The notes beneath the pieces are model-generated. The model did not search any database. It saw nothing but the letters and a program-made list of their open reading frames with translations, and had not been told where the DNA came from. The position numbers were made by a program, and so were the translations under genes. From positions 248,001 to 312,000 of the forward strand of contig NZ_JARZAJ010000003.1 of NCBI RefSeq assembly GCF_029892105.1: a DNA stretch of 64,000 nucleotides. The letters are read 5' to 3'. The stretch comes from Kitasatospora sp. GP82 (GTDB lineage: Bacteria > Actinomycetota > Actinomycetes > Streptomycetales > Streptomycetaceae). Below are positions 53,576 to 63,147 of this stretch, one piece after another (position 1 is the stretch's first letter; each line of letters begins with the position of its first letter).

Positions 53576-55003
53576 TCAGAGGACGAACGACTCGTGGTGG
53601 ATCCGGTGGCGCGGAACGCCTGCCTCGCGCAGCGCCCGGACGGTGGCCTCGGCCAGTGCCGGCGGACCGCAGAGGAACACCTCGTGCTCCGCCAGCCTCG
53701 GCACCAGCCGGGTCAGGGACGGTGCGGTGAGCGGGTCGCCGATCTCGCTGCGGGACCCGACCAGGTAGGTCAGCCGGGCACCGCGTGCGGCGGCGATGTG
53801 CTCAAGTTCCGCGCCGAACAGCAGGTCCTCCTGGTGCCGGGCCCGGTAGAGCAGGGTGAGGTCCCCGGGTGCGGCGGGCAGAGCCTCGAAGAGGGAGCGG
53901 ATCGGGGTGATGCCGACCCCGCCCGCGATCAGCAGGACCTTCCGGGACCGCCGCAGCCTGGGGGTGAAGGCCCCGTACGGGCCCTCGGCCCGTACCCGCA
54001 CGCCGGGACGCAGCCGGGCGACCGCCGCGCTGTGGCCGCCGAGGTCCTTGACGGTGAAGCGCAGGAAGCTGTCGGTGGGCGGCGCGGAGAGCGAGTAGGG
54101 GTTGACCGCCCAGCGGAGCCCGGGCGCCAGGAACTGGAGACGGAAGAACTGCCCCGGCTCGGCGCGCAGTTCGGCGAGCCGCTCGCCGGTGAGGAAGACG
54201 GACACCACGCCGGGGCTCTCCTGGCGGACCTCCGCGATCCGCAGCCGGTGGCGCCGGTCGCGCAGGAAGGGGACGGCGAGTCGGTACCAGCCCAGCAGGG
54301 CGAAGGTGCCGAGATAGAGCAGGTACCAGGCGGCGCGACCGGGGCCCTGGCCGAGGTCCGCACCGTTGGTCAGCTGGTGGGCGAAGCCGAGTGCGATCGC
54401 CAGATAGGTCGCCAGGTGGAGGTGGTACCAGGTCTCGTAGCCGAACCTGCGGCGGGCTGCCCGCGCGGAGAGCGCACCGGTGGCGAACATCAGCAGGGTG
54501 GCCAGCGCGGCCTTGAGCATGTCCGGGAAGTGGAAGACCATCTGGACGCCCTGGCCGACGACGTCGCGGTGTGCGGTCAGCGCGTAGCCCCAGATGACGG
54601 TCAGTACGTGGGCGGAGACCAGGCCGACCAGGTAGCGTCCGCCGTTCGCGTGCCAACGTGCCAGCCGGTCGGCGCCGATGTCCCGCTCCAGCAGCGGTAT
54701 CCGGGCCATCAGCAGGAGCAGGACCGGGGCTGCGTAGCCGGCGAGCAGGCCGGTGATCCGGCCCGCGTCGGTCAGCCACTGGTCGGCGCCGGTCACCGCG
54801 AAGGTGTCGCGCCACCACAGGGCCAGGATCCCCGCACCGCCCGCGCCGATCAGCGCGAGGGCCGGCCCGGCGGTCGACTGCGGCGGAAGGGGCCATCGGC
54901 CCGGTGCGGATCGCGGCCTGCCCCGACCAGGCACCGACCGACCTCGGGTCCGGTGCGAGGTGGCGGCCGGGGTCCCGCGCGTTCGCCGGACGGTTGTGCT
55001 CAT
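53576..55003 (-). CDS. Ferric-reductase-like membrane flavin oxidoreductase
   Basis: A 475-residue protein. Residues 45-245 form about six TM helices with the heme-type His spacing of ferric reductases (RYLVGLVSAHVLTVIWGYAL; TWYHLHLATYLAIALGFAHQ). Residues 250-475 are a ferredoxin-NADP-reductase-like module: FAD site RWAVNPYSLSAPP, NAD site LLIAGGVGITPIRSLFEALP, and EVFLCGPPALAEA. It would pass electrons from NAD(P)H across the membrane to the flavinylated protein encoded next. GAGGAA lies upstream of the ATG. Confidence 0.9.
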   Translation of the reverse strand: MSTTVRRTRGTPAATSHRTRGRSVPGRGRPRSAPGRWPLPPQSTAGPALALIGAGGAGILALWWRDTFAVTGADQWLTDAGRITGLLAGYAAPVLLLLMARIPLLERDIGADRLARWHANGGRYLVGLVSAHVLTVIWGYALTAHRDVVGQGVQMVFHFPDMLKAALATLLMFATGALSARAARRRFGYETWYHLHLATYLAIALGFAHQLTNGADLGQGPGRAAWYLLYLGTFALLGWYRLAVPFLRDRRHRLRIAEVRQESPGVVSVFLTGERLAELRAEPGQFFRLQFLAPGLRWAVNPYSLSAPPTDSFLRFTVKDLGGHSAAVARLRPGVRVRAEGPYGAFTPRLRRSRKVLLIAGGVGITPIRSLFEALPAAPGDLTLLYRARHQEDLLFGAELEHIAAARGARLTYLVGSRSEIGDPLTAPSLTRLVPRLAEHEVFLCGPPALAEATVRALREAGVPRHRIHHESFVL

Positions 55004-55281
55004 GGGCCGTTCCTCGCTGCTCGGATCTGCCGGACTCCTCCCCGGGCCACCGCCGCCTTGGCGGGCGCCCGAGCAGCGCCAACCCTGGCATCCGGACCTC
55101 TCAGTTTCCTCTGAACAACTGCGCCCACCTGCGACGATGACTACATCTTCGCAGGTCAGAGCAGTATCGCCGGTCTTGATCTCTCACCGGATTCTCACGG
55201 CCGCAGGGAAGAATGGCCGCCGAGTCCGGCCGTCCGGGACACCCCCGGCTCCGGCGAGCGACACCCGTCCGATTGGAAGCC

Positions 55282-55986
55282 ATGCCTGCCCACCGCATCC
55301 TGGTCGTGGACGACGAGCCCGATCTCGTCGAGGTGCTGTGCGCCGCCCTTCGCTACGAGGGCTGGGAGACCCGGGGCGTGGCCACCGGCGAGGCCGCCGT
55401 CGAGGAGGCGCGCGGGTGGCGGCCGGACGCGGTGGTGCTCGACATGATGCTTCCCGGCATGGACGGGATGACGGTGCTGGCCCGTATCCATGCCGAACGG
55501 CCGCAGGTCCGGGTGCTGTTCCTGACCGCCCGCGACGCCGTCGAGGACCGGATCGCCGGGATCGCCGCGGGCGGCGACGACTACGTCACCAAGCCGTTCA
55601 GCCTTCAGGAGGTCGTGGTCCGGCTGCGCGGGCTGCTCCGCCGTGCGCAGACACCCGGCGCCGGTTCTTCCGCCCTGCTGCCCGAGGGGGCACTCGTCCT
55701 GGGCGGCCTCGTCCTCGCGGAGCAGTCCAGGGAGGTGATCAGGGACGGTGACCCGATCGACCTGAGCCCGACCGAGTTCCAGCTGCTCAGCTATCTGATG
55801 AAGCACCCGCGTCAGGTGCTCAGCAAGGACCAGATCCTCGACGCCGTCTGGTCCTACGACTTCGGCGGCCAGGCCCATGTCGTGGAGCTCTACATCAGCT
55901 ATCTGCGGAAGAAGATCGACGCCGGCCGGGCGCCCATGATCCACACCGTGCGCGGCGCTGGCTATCTGATCAAGGCTCCGCTCTGA
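55282..55986 (+). CDS. OmpR/PhoB-family response regulator
   Basis: A 234-residue response regulator. The receiver carries LVVDDEPDLVEVL, phospho-acceptor Asp54 in VVLDMMLPGMDG, and the Lys of YVTKPFSLQEVV; a winged-helix effector follows (DLSPTEFQLLSYLMKHPRQV, HTVRGAGYLIKAP). It is divergent from the flavin electron-transfer operon with about 280 bases between the starts, and it overlaps its kinase by one base. An upstream in-frame ATG at 55213 is less likely than 55282, which has TGGAAG upstream. Confidence 0.92.
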   Translation: MPAHRILVVDDEPDLVEVLCAALRYEGWETRGVATGEAAVEEARGWRPDAVVLDMMLPGMDGMTVLARIHAERPQVRVLFLTARDAVEDRIAGIAAGGDDYVTKPFSLQEVVVRLRGLLRRAQTPGAGSSALLPEGALVLGGLVLAEQSREVIRDGDPIDLSPTEFQLLSYLMKHPRQVLSKDQILDAVWSYDFGGQAHVVELYISYLRKKIDAGRAPMIHTVRGAGYLIKAPL

Positions 55987-57545
55987 TGACCGCACGCCGG
56001 GACCCCACCGCGCACCGGGACCCCACCGCACCCGGCAGACCACTGCGGCGGATCACCGCCCGGTCCGCCAAACGGTCGGCCGGACGGTTCACCGACCGCT
56101 TCGCCCTGCGGACCCTGCGCGCCAGACTGATCGCCGGGCTGCTCGCGCTGCTGCTCGTCACCCTGGCCGGGGTCGGCGTGGCGGTGACCACCGCGCTCCA
56201 GCACTACCTGGTGCAGCAGCTCGACCAGCGGCTGACCGACGCGGGCGGCCGCTATGCGGCCAGCCTGGAGCACGGCACCGCCTCCTCGGCCGGTGCCCGC
56301 AGTGACACCCGGGCGCAGTCCCCGGGCACCTTCGGCGCCAGGCTCCTGCACGGCACCGTGACCAACGCGGGTGTGGTGGACGGCGATGCCGACGACACCG
56401 ATGTCGCCAACGGCACCGTACCGGCCGACACCGACGACACGGTGCGGCTGGACCCGGCCGACCAGCAGCGCCTGGCCTCTCTCGCGGTCGGCGGCCCGCC
56501 CGTCTCCGTCCGGCTGTCCGCCCTGGGCCCCTACCGGGTGCGGGCGGTCGCCGGTCAGGACGGCGACGTCCTGGTCACCGGTCTGCCGCTGCACCAGGTC
56601 GGCGAGACCGAGCACCAGGTGCTCGTCCTGGAGCTGGCGGCCTTCGCGATCGCCCTCGCCACCGCCGGGATCGCCGGCGCGCTATGGGTCCGTATCGCCC
56701 TGCGGCCCCTCGACCTGATCGCCGACACCGCCGAGCGGGTCAGCGCCCTCCCCCTGGCCACCGGCGAGGTCGTCCTCTCCGAGCGGGCACCCGAGGCCGA
56801 CCCCCGTACCGAGACCGGACGGGTCGGCCTCTCGCTCAACCGCATGCTGGGCCACGTCGAGCAGGCCCTCGCCCAGCGTCATGCCTCGGAGAACCGGCTG
56901 CGCTCCTTCGCCGCCGACGCCAGCCACGAACTGCGCACCCCCGTCGCGACGATCCGTGCCCACACCGAGCTGGCCCTGCGCTACCCGGGCGAAGTCCCCA
57001 CCGAGGTACGGCACTCGCTGGAGCGGGTGGAGGCCGAGACCCACCGGATGGGGGCGATCGTGGCGGATCTGCTGCTGCTCGCCCGGCTCGACGCCGGCCG
57101 TCCGCTCGCCTCGGACCAGGTCGACCTGACCCGGATCGCGCTCGACCGCACCCAGGACGCCAGAGCCGCGGCCCCCGCCCACCACTGGCGACTGGAACTC
57201 CCCGCCGAACCGGTCCTGGTCACCGGCGACGAGCACCGCCTGCACCAGGTGGTGTCCAACCTCCTCACCAACGCCCACCGCCACACGCCCGACGGGACGA
57301 CCGTGACGCTGCGCATCGAGGGCCATCGGCTGACCATCACCGACGACGGCCCCGGCATCCCGCCCGAGGTCGCCCCGCACGTCTTCGAACGCTTCGTCCG
57401 GGGCGACCGGTCGCGGACCCGTGCCGGCGGCGGTACGGGGCTCGGCCTCGCCATCGTCCACGCCGTGGTCGCCGCCCACGGCGGCACGGTCCGGCTGGCC
57501 CCCGGACCGGAGGGTGGCACCGTCGCAACCGTCGAGCTGCCCTGA
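55986..57545 (+). CDS. HisKA-type sensor histidine kinase
   Basis: A 519-residue kinase: TM1 near residues 52-74 (LIAGLLALLLVTLAGVGVAV), an extracytoplasmic domain to about 215, TM2, HAMP, then the HisKA box RSFAADASHELRTPVATIRA with His314, the N-box NLLTNAHRHTP, G1 DDGPGIPPEV and G2 GGGTGLGLAIV. It begins with a small repeat of RDPTA. The start overlaps the regulator stop. The extracytoplasmic part is long enough to sense an envelope or redox signal. Confidence 0.92.
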   Translation: MTARRDPTAHRDPTAPGRPLRRITARSAKRSAGRFTDRFALRTLRARLIAGLLALLLVTLAGVGVAVTTALQHYLVQQLDQRLTDAGGRYAASLEHGTASSAGARSDTRAQSPGTFGARLLHGTVTNAGVVDGDADDTDVANGTVPADTDDTVRLDPADQQRLASLAVGGPPVSVRLSALGPYRVRAVAGQDGDVLVTGLPLHQVGETEHQVLVLELAAFAIALATAGIAGALWVRIALRPLDLIADTAERVSALPLATGEVVLSERAPEADPRTETGRVGLSLNRMLGHVEQALAQRHASENRLRSFAADASHELRTPVATIRAHTELALRYPGEVPTEVRHSLERVEAETHRMGAIVADLLLLARLDAGRPLASDQVDLTRIALDRTQDARAAAPAHHWRLELPAEPVLVTGDEHRLHQVVSNLLTNAHRHTPDGTTVTLRIEGHRLTITDDGPGIPPEVAPHVFERFVRGDRSRTRAGGGTGLGLAIVHAVVAAHGGTVRLAPGPEGGTVATVELP

Positions 57546-57595
57546 GCCCGGCGACGGCCGTACCGGTCGGGACGGCGGCGCGCGGGCGGCCTCCG

Positions 57596-58300
57596 TCAAG
57601 GGGCCGGGGACCCTCGTTCCGCCGTGGCGATGCGCCGCCCGGTGATCTGCGAGGGCCGGATGCGCACCCACAGCGGGCGGTTTCCCCCGGCCCAGGGCTC
57701 GCAGCCGGGTGCCCTGGAGAGCCGCTCGATGGTCTCCGGATCGGTGATGTGCTCGACGGTGCCGACGACGAGCACGCTCCAGCCGCTGCTCATGTGCTCG
57801 TCGATGCGGTCCGCCTCGAAGGAGAGCCTGCTGCCGGCTGCGGCGGCAGCGGAGCCGGTCGGGTCCGTCCGGTAGACGACCGTGCCGTCGTCGACCAGGT
57901 AGTTGACGGGGAACACGGCAGGGCCGGGATCGACGGGCAGGGCGATCCGGCCGATGCCGTGGGTGCCGAGCTTCTCCCAGCACTCGGGGGTGCCGAGGCG
58001 GAGGAGCACGGGCGGCGTCGCCGCAGTGCTCTGCCCCGGCGGGGCGTCACTGCGTCCTTCGAGCAGCTCCCGGCAGGTCAGACGCAGGACCGCGGCGATC
58101 CGGAGGAGCCCGGCAGGGTCGAAACCCGGTCCCGTTTCGGTCAGGTACCGCAGATAGCGCGGTGCCATACCGGCCTGGGCCGCCAACTCCTGCTCAGTGA
58201 GCCCGAGTTGTGCTCTCCGCTGGGCGATGCGCTGCGCGATGGCGCCCTGGTCGGGCTCCTGCGCGGCCCGGACGGGCGTGGATTCGGCGTTCTCGTTCAT
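57596..58300 (-). CDS. XRE helix-turn-helix fused to a PNPOx-like flavin domain
   Basis: A 234-residue fusion: residues 18-75 an XRE domain (IAQRRAQLGLTEQELAAQAG, GLLRIAAVLRLTCRELLEG) and residues 95-234 a split-barrel flavin-binding domain of the pyridoxamine-oxidase type (GRIALPVDPGPAVFPVNYLV, VYRTDPTGSAAA, SGWSVLVVGTVEHIT). The ATG at 58300 has GCGAGG upstream. Such fusions occur in actinobacterial stress regions and may be redox-responsive regulators; here it is divergent from a DevS-like kinase. Confidence 0.82.
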   Translation of the reverse strand: MNENAESTPVRAAQEPDQGAIAQRIAQRRAQLGLTEQELAAQAGMAPRYLRYLTETGPGFDPAGLLRIAAVLRLTCRELLEGRSDAPPGQSTAATPPVLLRLGTPECWEKLGTHGIGRIALPVDPGPAVFPVNYLVDDGTVVYRTDPTGSAAAAAGSRLSFEADRIDEHMSSGWSVLVVGTVEHITDPETIERLSRAPGCEPWAGGNRPLWVRIRPSQITGRRIATAERGSPAP

Positions 58301-58568
58301 GGTCGTGCCTCGCTCGTGCCATGCCGTGCCTCGGAGCGGCCGGCGGGGTCGGGTACCTCGCCCCGGGTGCGGTGACGTGTCCGCCCCGTTCATCTTCAGC
58401 GTTCCCCTGCGGGCACGATGGCGCCAATGGGTCGGGGCCCCGAGGCGGGCCGGTGGACCCCCGCCGCCGCGTGCCCCGTTGCCGGTCGGTCTAACCTGGG
58501 CAGTGGCAACTGCTGAGCCTCGCGAGCCTCGGAGGGCGCCGGTGGGCAGCGCAGCGGGAGAGGGTTCG

Positions 58569-60260
58569 ATGCCCGGGCCGCAGCTCCATCTGGACGACCT
58601 GCTGGGCGAGCTGCAGGCGCGGCTGGACGTCGCCCGCCGCACGCGGGACCGGGTGCACAGCCTGCTGGAGGCCGTCCTGTCGGTCGGCCGGGACCTGGAC
58701 CTTGCCCAGGTGCTGCGGCACATCGTGGAGGCGGCCGTCACCTTGGTGGACGCCGAGTACGGCGCCCTCGGCGTGATCGGTGAGGACCAGCGGCTCTCGC
58801 AGTTCATCCCGGTCGGGGTGGCCGACGAACAGGTGGAGAGGATCGGCCGTCTGCCGACCGGGCACGGGCTGCTGGGTGAGCTGATCCGCCACCCGGCGCC
58901 GCTGCGCCTGGCGGAGATCTCCGAGCACGGGTCCTCGTACGGCTTTCCGTCCGGCCATCCGCCGATGCACAGCTTTCTGGGGGTGCCGATCCGGGTCCGG
59001 GAGAAGGTGTTCGGCAATCTCTATCTGACCGAGAAGCGCGGCGGCGTCGAGTTCGACGCGGAGGACGAGTCGGTGCTGTCCACCCTCGCCGTGGCGGCGG
59101 GGGTCGCGATCGACAACGCCCGGCTCTACGCCCAGGCCCGGCTGCGCGAGCGGTGGCTGGCGGCCAGTGCCGAGATCACGGCCAGCCTGCTCTCGGGCAG
59201 CGGCGAGGCCGAGGTGCTCGACCTGCTGGTGGCGCGGGCGGCCGCGATCGCCCGCGCGGATCTCACCGTCGTCGCCCTGCCGGTACCCGACGCGGATGAG
59301 CTGGAGGTGCGGATCGCGGTGGGGCTCGACGCCGAGCAGCACGCCGGACTTCTCCTGCCGCTGTCGGGCTCGTTCATGGGAACGGCGGCCCGCACGGGCG
59401 AACCGGTGGTCAGCGCCGATGTGCGGCAGGATCCGCGGATCACCGTCGGACCGCCCCGGTGGGAGGGTCTGGGCCCGGCGATGGCCGTACCGATCGGGAC
59501 GGCGGCGGGCGGGGTGCACGGAGTGCTGATGCTCGCCCGGGCGGCGGGGCAGCCGTCGTTCGAGGCGGGCGAGTCGGAGCCGCTCCTGGGTTTCGCCGGG
59601 CAGGCGGCGCTCGCGATGGAGCTGGCGGAGCGCCGTCGCGACTTCGAGCGGGTCGCCCTGCTGCAGGAGCGGGACCGGATCGCCCGCGACCTGCACGACC
59701 TGGCGATCCAGCGTCTGTTCGCCACCGGGATGACGTTGCAGGGGGCGACCCGGTTCATCAGTCACCCTGCGGCCGCCGACCGGGTCCTGCGCGCCATCGA
59801 CGACCTCGACGAGACCGCCAAGACCATCCGCGCCACCATCTTCGGTCTGCGCGCCCGTGAGACGGGTCCCCGGGCCAGGGGGTTGCGCGCCCGGGCGGTG
59901 GAGGCCGTCGAGCGTGCGGGCACCGTGCTCGGCTTCACACCGGGCCTGCGGATGACCGGTCTGCTGGACGTCGCCGTGCCGAAGCCGATCGCGGACGAGG
60001 CGGTCGCCGTCCTGCAGGAGGCGCTGTCCAACGCCGCCAGGCATGCCCGCGCCGACAGCGTGCAGGTCTCGCTGGCGGCGGGCTCCGAGCTGGTGGTCAC
60101 CGTGACGGACGACGGCGTGGGACTGCCGACGGGCGGCCGCCGCAGCGGACTGGCCAACCTCGCCGAGCGCGCCGAGGCTCTGGGCGGCACGTTCCGGGCG
60201 CGAGCGGGCCCGCACGGCGGTACGGAGCTCGTCTGGCGGGTCCCGCTGACCTCGGTCTAA
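58569..60260 (+). CDS. DevS/DosT-like double-GAF sensor kinase
   Basis: A 563-residue cytosolic kinase: GAF-A at about 55-205, GAF-B at 215-355, then HisKA_3 with QERDRIARDLHDLAIQRLFA (His376) and an ATPase domain ending SGLANLAERAEALGG. GAF-A resembles the M. tuberculosis heme sensors: LRLAEISEHGSSYGFPSGHP then PPMHSFLGVPIRVREK, where His130 aligns with the heme-ligand region. The ATG at 58569 has GGGAGAGGG upstream. Oxygen, NO or CO sensing is inferred by analogy. No response regulator is adjacent. Confidence 0.87.
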   Translation: MPGPQLHLDDLLGELQARLDVARRTRDRVHSLLEAVLSVGRDLDLAQVLRHIVEAAVTLVDAEYGALGVIGEDQRLSQFIPVGVADEQVERIGRLPTGHGLLGELIRHPAPLRLAEISEHGSSYGFPSGHPPMHSFLGVPIRVREKVFGNLYLTEKRGGVEFDAEDESVLSTLAVAAGVAIDNARLYAQARLRERWLAASAEITASLLSGSGEAEVLDLLVARAAAIARADLTVVALPVPDADELEVRIAVGLDAEQHAGLLLPLSGSFMGTAARTGEPVVSADVRQDPRITVGPPRWEGLGPAMAVPIGTAAGGVHGVLMLARAAGQPSFEAGESEPLLGFAGQAALAMELAERRRDFERVALLQERDRIARDLHDLAIQRLFATGMTLQGATRFISHPAAADRVLRAIDDLDETAKTIRATIFGLRARETGPRARGLRARAVEAVERAGTVLGFTPGLRMTGLLDVAVPKPIADEAVAVLQEALSNAARHARADSVQVSLAAGSELVVTVTDDGVGLPTGGRRSGLANLAERAEALGGTFRARAGPHGGTELVWRVPLTSV

Positions 60261-61270
60261 GAGGCTCCGGCAGGCCGGGGCCGGTCGGGACCGGTGTCCA
60301 GGACGTCGGCCACCGACAGTCGCGGCGTGGCCGCCCCCTCGGCTCCGTAGCCGAGCCTGATCAGCAGCTGCACGAAACCCGGGCCCTGCCGTGGATCGCG
60401 GGCCTCCCAGCGCAGATAGGGCCACTCCATCGCCTGGTCCAGCAGTGAGGCCCTGATCCGGTGCACGGTCGCCAGCAGCAGGACGTCCTCGAGGGCCGTC
60501 CCCGCGCGCAGCCAGTCCACGGGCCGGTCGTACGCGGTCGCCAGGACGGCGATGCACGGCTCGGTCTCGAAGGCGGCGGCGGGCAGGTGCTCGGCGGGAT
60601 GGATGGCCGAGTAGTCCCGCATCGGCATCCGTCCGGCCGAGTCCTGCGGGCCGAGAGCGGTCGCCGGGATTCCGTACGGCGGGGCGCCCGGCCCCTGGAT
60701 CCAGCTCCGGCTCTCCGCGCTGCGCTCGGGGTCCGTGGTGCTGCGGCGCTCGGCCTCGGCGGTCAGGTGCAGAAGCCGGTCCCGCTCCTCGCCGGCCGGG
60801 AAGTGGAGCTGTACGTCCTGTGCCCGTGCGGCCTCCGCCAGCTCGTCCAGGACCGCGGGCGGCACCGGCGGGCCGGTGAACGGCGTCCGGGCGGAGTGCC
60901 GCCGCCAGATCGCCGCGAAGAGCTCGGCGGTACGGGCGGACGCCGCCACCGGGGACGGTCGGTCCAGCTCGATCACGGCCAGCAGGTCGGGCTCACCGGG
61001 GTCGGGCAGCAGCCGGACCTCGGGGTCCCGGCCGAGATAGCTGGCGGCCGTGCAGAGGTTGCGGACCGCCGCACCGACCGAGATGTGCAGGGCGCGCCCT
61101 TCGGGGTCGGCGGACGGCAGCGCACGCTCGCGGACGGCGTGCACCTCCAGGGTGGAGGTCTCCGGCCGCAGCCGGAAGCGCCAGGGCTGGCTGTTGTGGA
61201 TGGACGGTGCGGCCACGGCGGCGGAGACCAGCTTCTCCAGCGCTGCGGCATCAAGGGCCATGGTGGGCAT
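60257..61270 (-). CDS. Acg-type nitroreductase-family protein
   Basis: A 337-residue flavin nitroreductase-fold protein of the Acg branch: LVSAAVAAPSIHNSQPWRFR at the start, then AAVRNLCTAASYLGRDPEVR, WRRHSARTPFTGPPVPPAVL and GTALEDVLLLATVHRIRASL. The ATG at 61270 has GGGAGA upstream. In mycobacteria such genes belong to the dormancy regulon and may hoard flavin rather than act as enzymes. Its stop overlaps the stop of the sensor kinase on the other strand by three bases. Confidence 0.85.
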   Translation of the reverse strand: MPTMALDAAALEKLVSAAVAAPSIHNSQPWRFRLRPETSTLEVHAVRERALPSADPEGRALHISVGAAVRNLCTAASYLGRDPEVRLLPDPGEPDLLAVIELDRPSPVAASARTAELFAAIWRRHSARTPFTGPPVPPAVLDELAEAARAQDVQLHFPAGEERDRLLHLTAEAERRSTTDPERSAESRSWIQGPGAPPYGIPATALGPQDSAGRMPMRDYSAIHPAEHLPAAAFETEPCIAVLATAYDRPVDWLRAGTALEDVLLLATVHRIRASLLDQAMEWPYLRWEARDPRQGPGFVQLLIRLGYGAEGAATPRLSVADVLDTGPDRPRPAGAS

Positions 61271-61293
61271 GGCGGTCTCCCTGGACGGTTCGG

Positions 61294-61596
61294 TCAGCCG
61301 GGGGTCGGTCCCCGTGAAGAGCGCAGGACCTCCAAGCGGTGCCGGTACTCGTCGGCGTCGATCTCGCCCCGGGCGAAGCGCTCGGCGAGCAGCTGCTCCG
61401 GTGAAGGCCGCTCCGGCGAGGGCCGCCCGGGGGGCGGGCCGGCGGACCAGGCCGTGGGCCGGTGCTGCGGGGCCCGGCCGAGGTAGCGGGCCAGTGCGAC
61501 GACCCCGAAGATGATCAGCCCCCAGAAGATCAGCATGCTGATGGCCAGCAGACCGAAGCCCCAGCCGTCCATACCGTGGTCGTGCCAGTACATCAT
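61294..61596 (-). CDS. SHOCT-domain small membrane protein
   Basis: A 100-residue protein: a short His/Trp-rich start (MMYWHDHGMDGWGFGLLAIS), one TM helix (SMLIFWGLIIFGVVALARYL), a Pro-rich linker and a C-terminal SHOCT motif (LLAERFARGEIDADEYRHRL). GGAG lies 7 bases before the ATG at 61596. It precedes the nitroreductase by 23 bases and is probably co-transcribed. Confidence 0.85.
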   Translation of the reverse strand: MMYWHDHGMDGWGFGLLAISMLIFWGLIIFGVVALARYLGRAPQHRPTAWSAGPPPGRPSPERPSPEQLLAERFARGEIDADEYRHRLEVLRSSRGPTPG

Positions 61597-61722
61597 CGCG
61601 GGCTCCTGGCCTGGTGTGGTGGGGGCTGTCGCCCTCACAGCCCCACAGTGCCGCCTGCGGTCCCGTCAGCGCTTGGGCCGATCGGCTCAATCTGCCGAAC
61701 CTGGCGGACCCCGGTGCCGTGG

Positions 61723-62367
61723 TCAGCTCTCGCCGTTGTCCGGCCAGCGGTGGCCGCGCCCGGACCACAACGGCTCCACCAGCTCCCAGGCGGGCTCCCA
61801 GGTGCGCTCGGCACGGCGGTCGAGCGCACGGCAGCGGACGGCATAGCCGACCCAGGCCGCCGATCCCAGACCGCTCAGCACACCGAGCCCGTAGATGCCC
61901 GCCGACACCGTCATCTCGATGTCGGCGCGCGGCGGCGGCGCCGGGACACCCCCGTCGTCGACCCAGAGCGGGACGGCCGTACCGGCCGCCGTACCGATCG
62001 GCACCTCGATCACGTCACTGGTCCGGCCGACCGGCGGGTAGGTCCAGGCGGCCCTGACCGGGCCCCGGCCATCGGCCTGGACCGGCTTGGCGGGCGCAGC
62101 GGCGAGGGTGGTCGCGGTCACCAGGTGGCGGTGCAGGGCGATCTGCCCCGCCGCGGTCCGCATGCCGTTCAGAAGTGCCAGGGAGACCACTGTGGCGATG
62201 ACCAGGGAGAGAGCCAGGGCCAGCCACATACCGAGGAGCAGTCTGCTGCGTGCCCGGTCGACCGGGCGGCAGAGCGGGTTCGCCTCCCGGGCGAGGGCCC
62301 GCCGCAGATGGCAGGCGGGAGACGTGCGAGCGGCCGGCTGCCTGCGCGGTTCGGATGCGGCTGTCAT
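61723..62367 (-). CDS. Rv1733c-family membrane protein
   Basis: A 214-residue protein with two TM helices (LLLGMWLALALSLVIATVVS and IYGLGVLSGLGSAAWVGYAV) flanking an extracytoplasmic domain of about 100 residues (WTYPPVGRTSDVIEVPIGTA). Both termini are cytoplasmic and basic (ANPLCRPVDRARSRLLLG). This is the layout of the Rv1733c family, a dormancy-regulon protein in M. tuberculosis with no known biochemical role. GAGGAGG lies upstream of the ATG. Confidence 0.8.
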   Translation of the reverse strand: MTAASEPRRQPAARTSPACHLRRALAREANPLCRPVDRARSRLLLGMWLALALSLVIATVVSLALLNGMRTAAGQIALHRHLVTATTLAAAPAKPVQADGRGPVRAAWTYPPVGRTSDVIEVPIGTAAGTAVPLWVDDGGVPAPPPRADIEMTVSAGIYGLGVLSGLGSAAWVGYAVRCRALDRRAERTWEPAWELVEPLWSGRGHRWPDNGES

Positions 62368-62525
62368 GGCACGCCTCCTCGGTCCGGAGCTGCGGCCACC
62401 GGACGGTGCCGGCGGGTCTCACGATCCAGTGTGTCGGCGGGAACCGGCCCCCGACCAGGGGCCGGCCGGCCCTGTCGCGGGTTGCCGGGCCCCGGGGCGG
62501 GGCCTCACGGTGTGGGCGGGCATGG

Positions 62526-62963
62526 TCAGTCCGGCCGGACGATGACCACCGGGCAGGGCGCGTGCAGCGCGCACTGCTGGCTCACCGAGCCGAGCACGGT
62601 ACGGGCGAAAGTGCCCCGGCCACGGCTGCCCACGACGAGGAGCTCGGCGCCCGCTGCGGCGTCCAGCAGGACCTGGGCCGGGTTGCCGAGCACCAGGTGT
62701 TCGCGTACCTCCACCGGCCGGTCCGCCCCGAGCACGTCCCGGAGTTCCCGGCCGAGCGCCTGGCGCGCGACGTCCTCGTCGAACGTGGAGTCGACCACGG
62801 GCGCCGACCACCCGTAGAGCGCCACCGGCTCCCACGCGGCCACCGCGTCCACCGTCGCCCCGGTCAACTCCGCCTGGCCGACCGCCCATCGCAGCGCGGC
62901 GTACGACGGGGGCGAACCGTCGACGCCGACCACGATGCGGGCAGCAGAGTCGTTCCCGGCCAC
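62526..62963 (-). CDS. Universal stress protein (single domain)
   Basis: A 145-residue UspA-fold protein: RIVVGVDGSPPSYAALRWAV at the start and the ATP-binding motif VVGSRGRGTFARTVLGSVSQ near the end. The second of two nearby GTGs (62963) is chosen because GGAGCGAGG is 8 bases upstream. It probably binds ATP and acts in stress adaptation. It is divergent from the two-domain universal stress protein across 184 bases, which may hold a shared stress promoter. Confidence 0.88.
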   Translation of the reverse strand: MAGNDSAARIVVGVDGSPPSYAALRWAVGQAELTGATVDAVAAWEPVALYGWSAPVVDSTFDEDVARQALGRELRDVLGADRPVEVREHLVLGNPAQVLLDAAAGAELLVVGSRGRGTFARTVLGSVSQQCALHAPCPVVIVRPD

Positions 62964-63147
62964 ACCGATCACCTCGCTCCGTCTCCGTCTCCTCCACGCT
63001 GCGCTTGTCCCGCCGGATCCGCCAGCAGTGCCCGTCGCTCCGGTGGGGCCGCTCGGCCCTGTCGCCCGGGTCGGACGCCTCCGTACAGTACGAAAAGGAC
63101 CGACATCCGACCGCCGGCCCGCTGGCCCGCACACCGGTGGAGGAACG

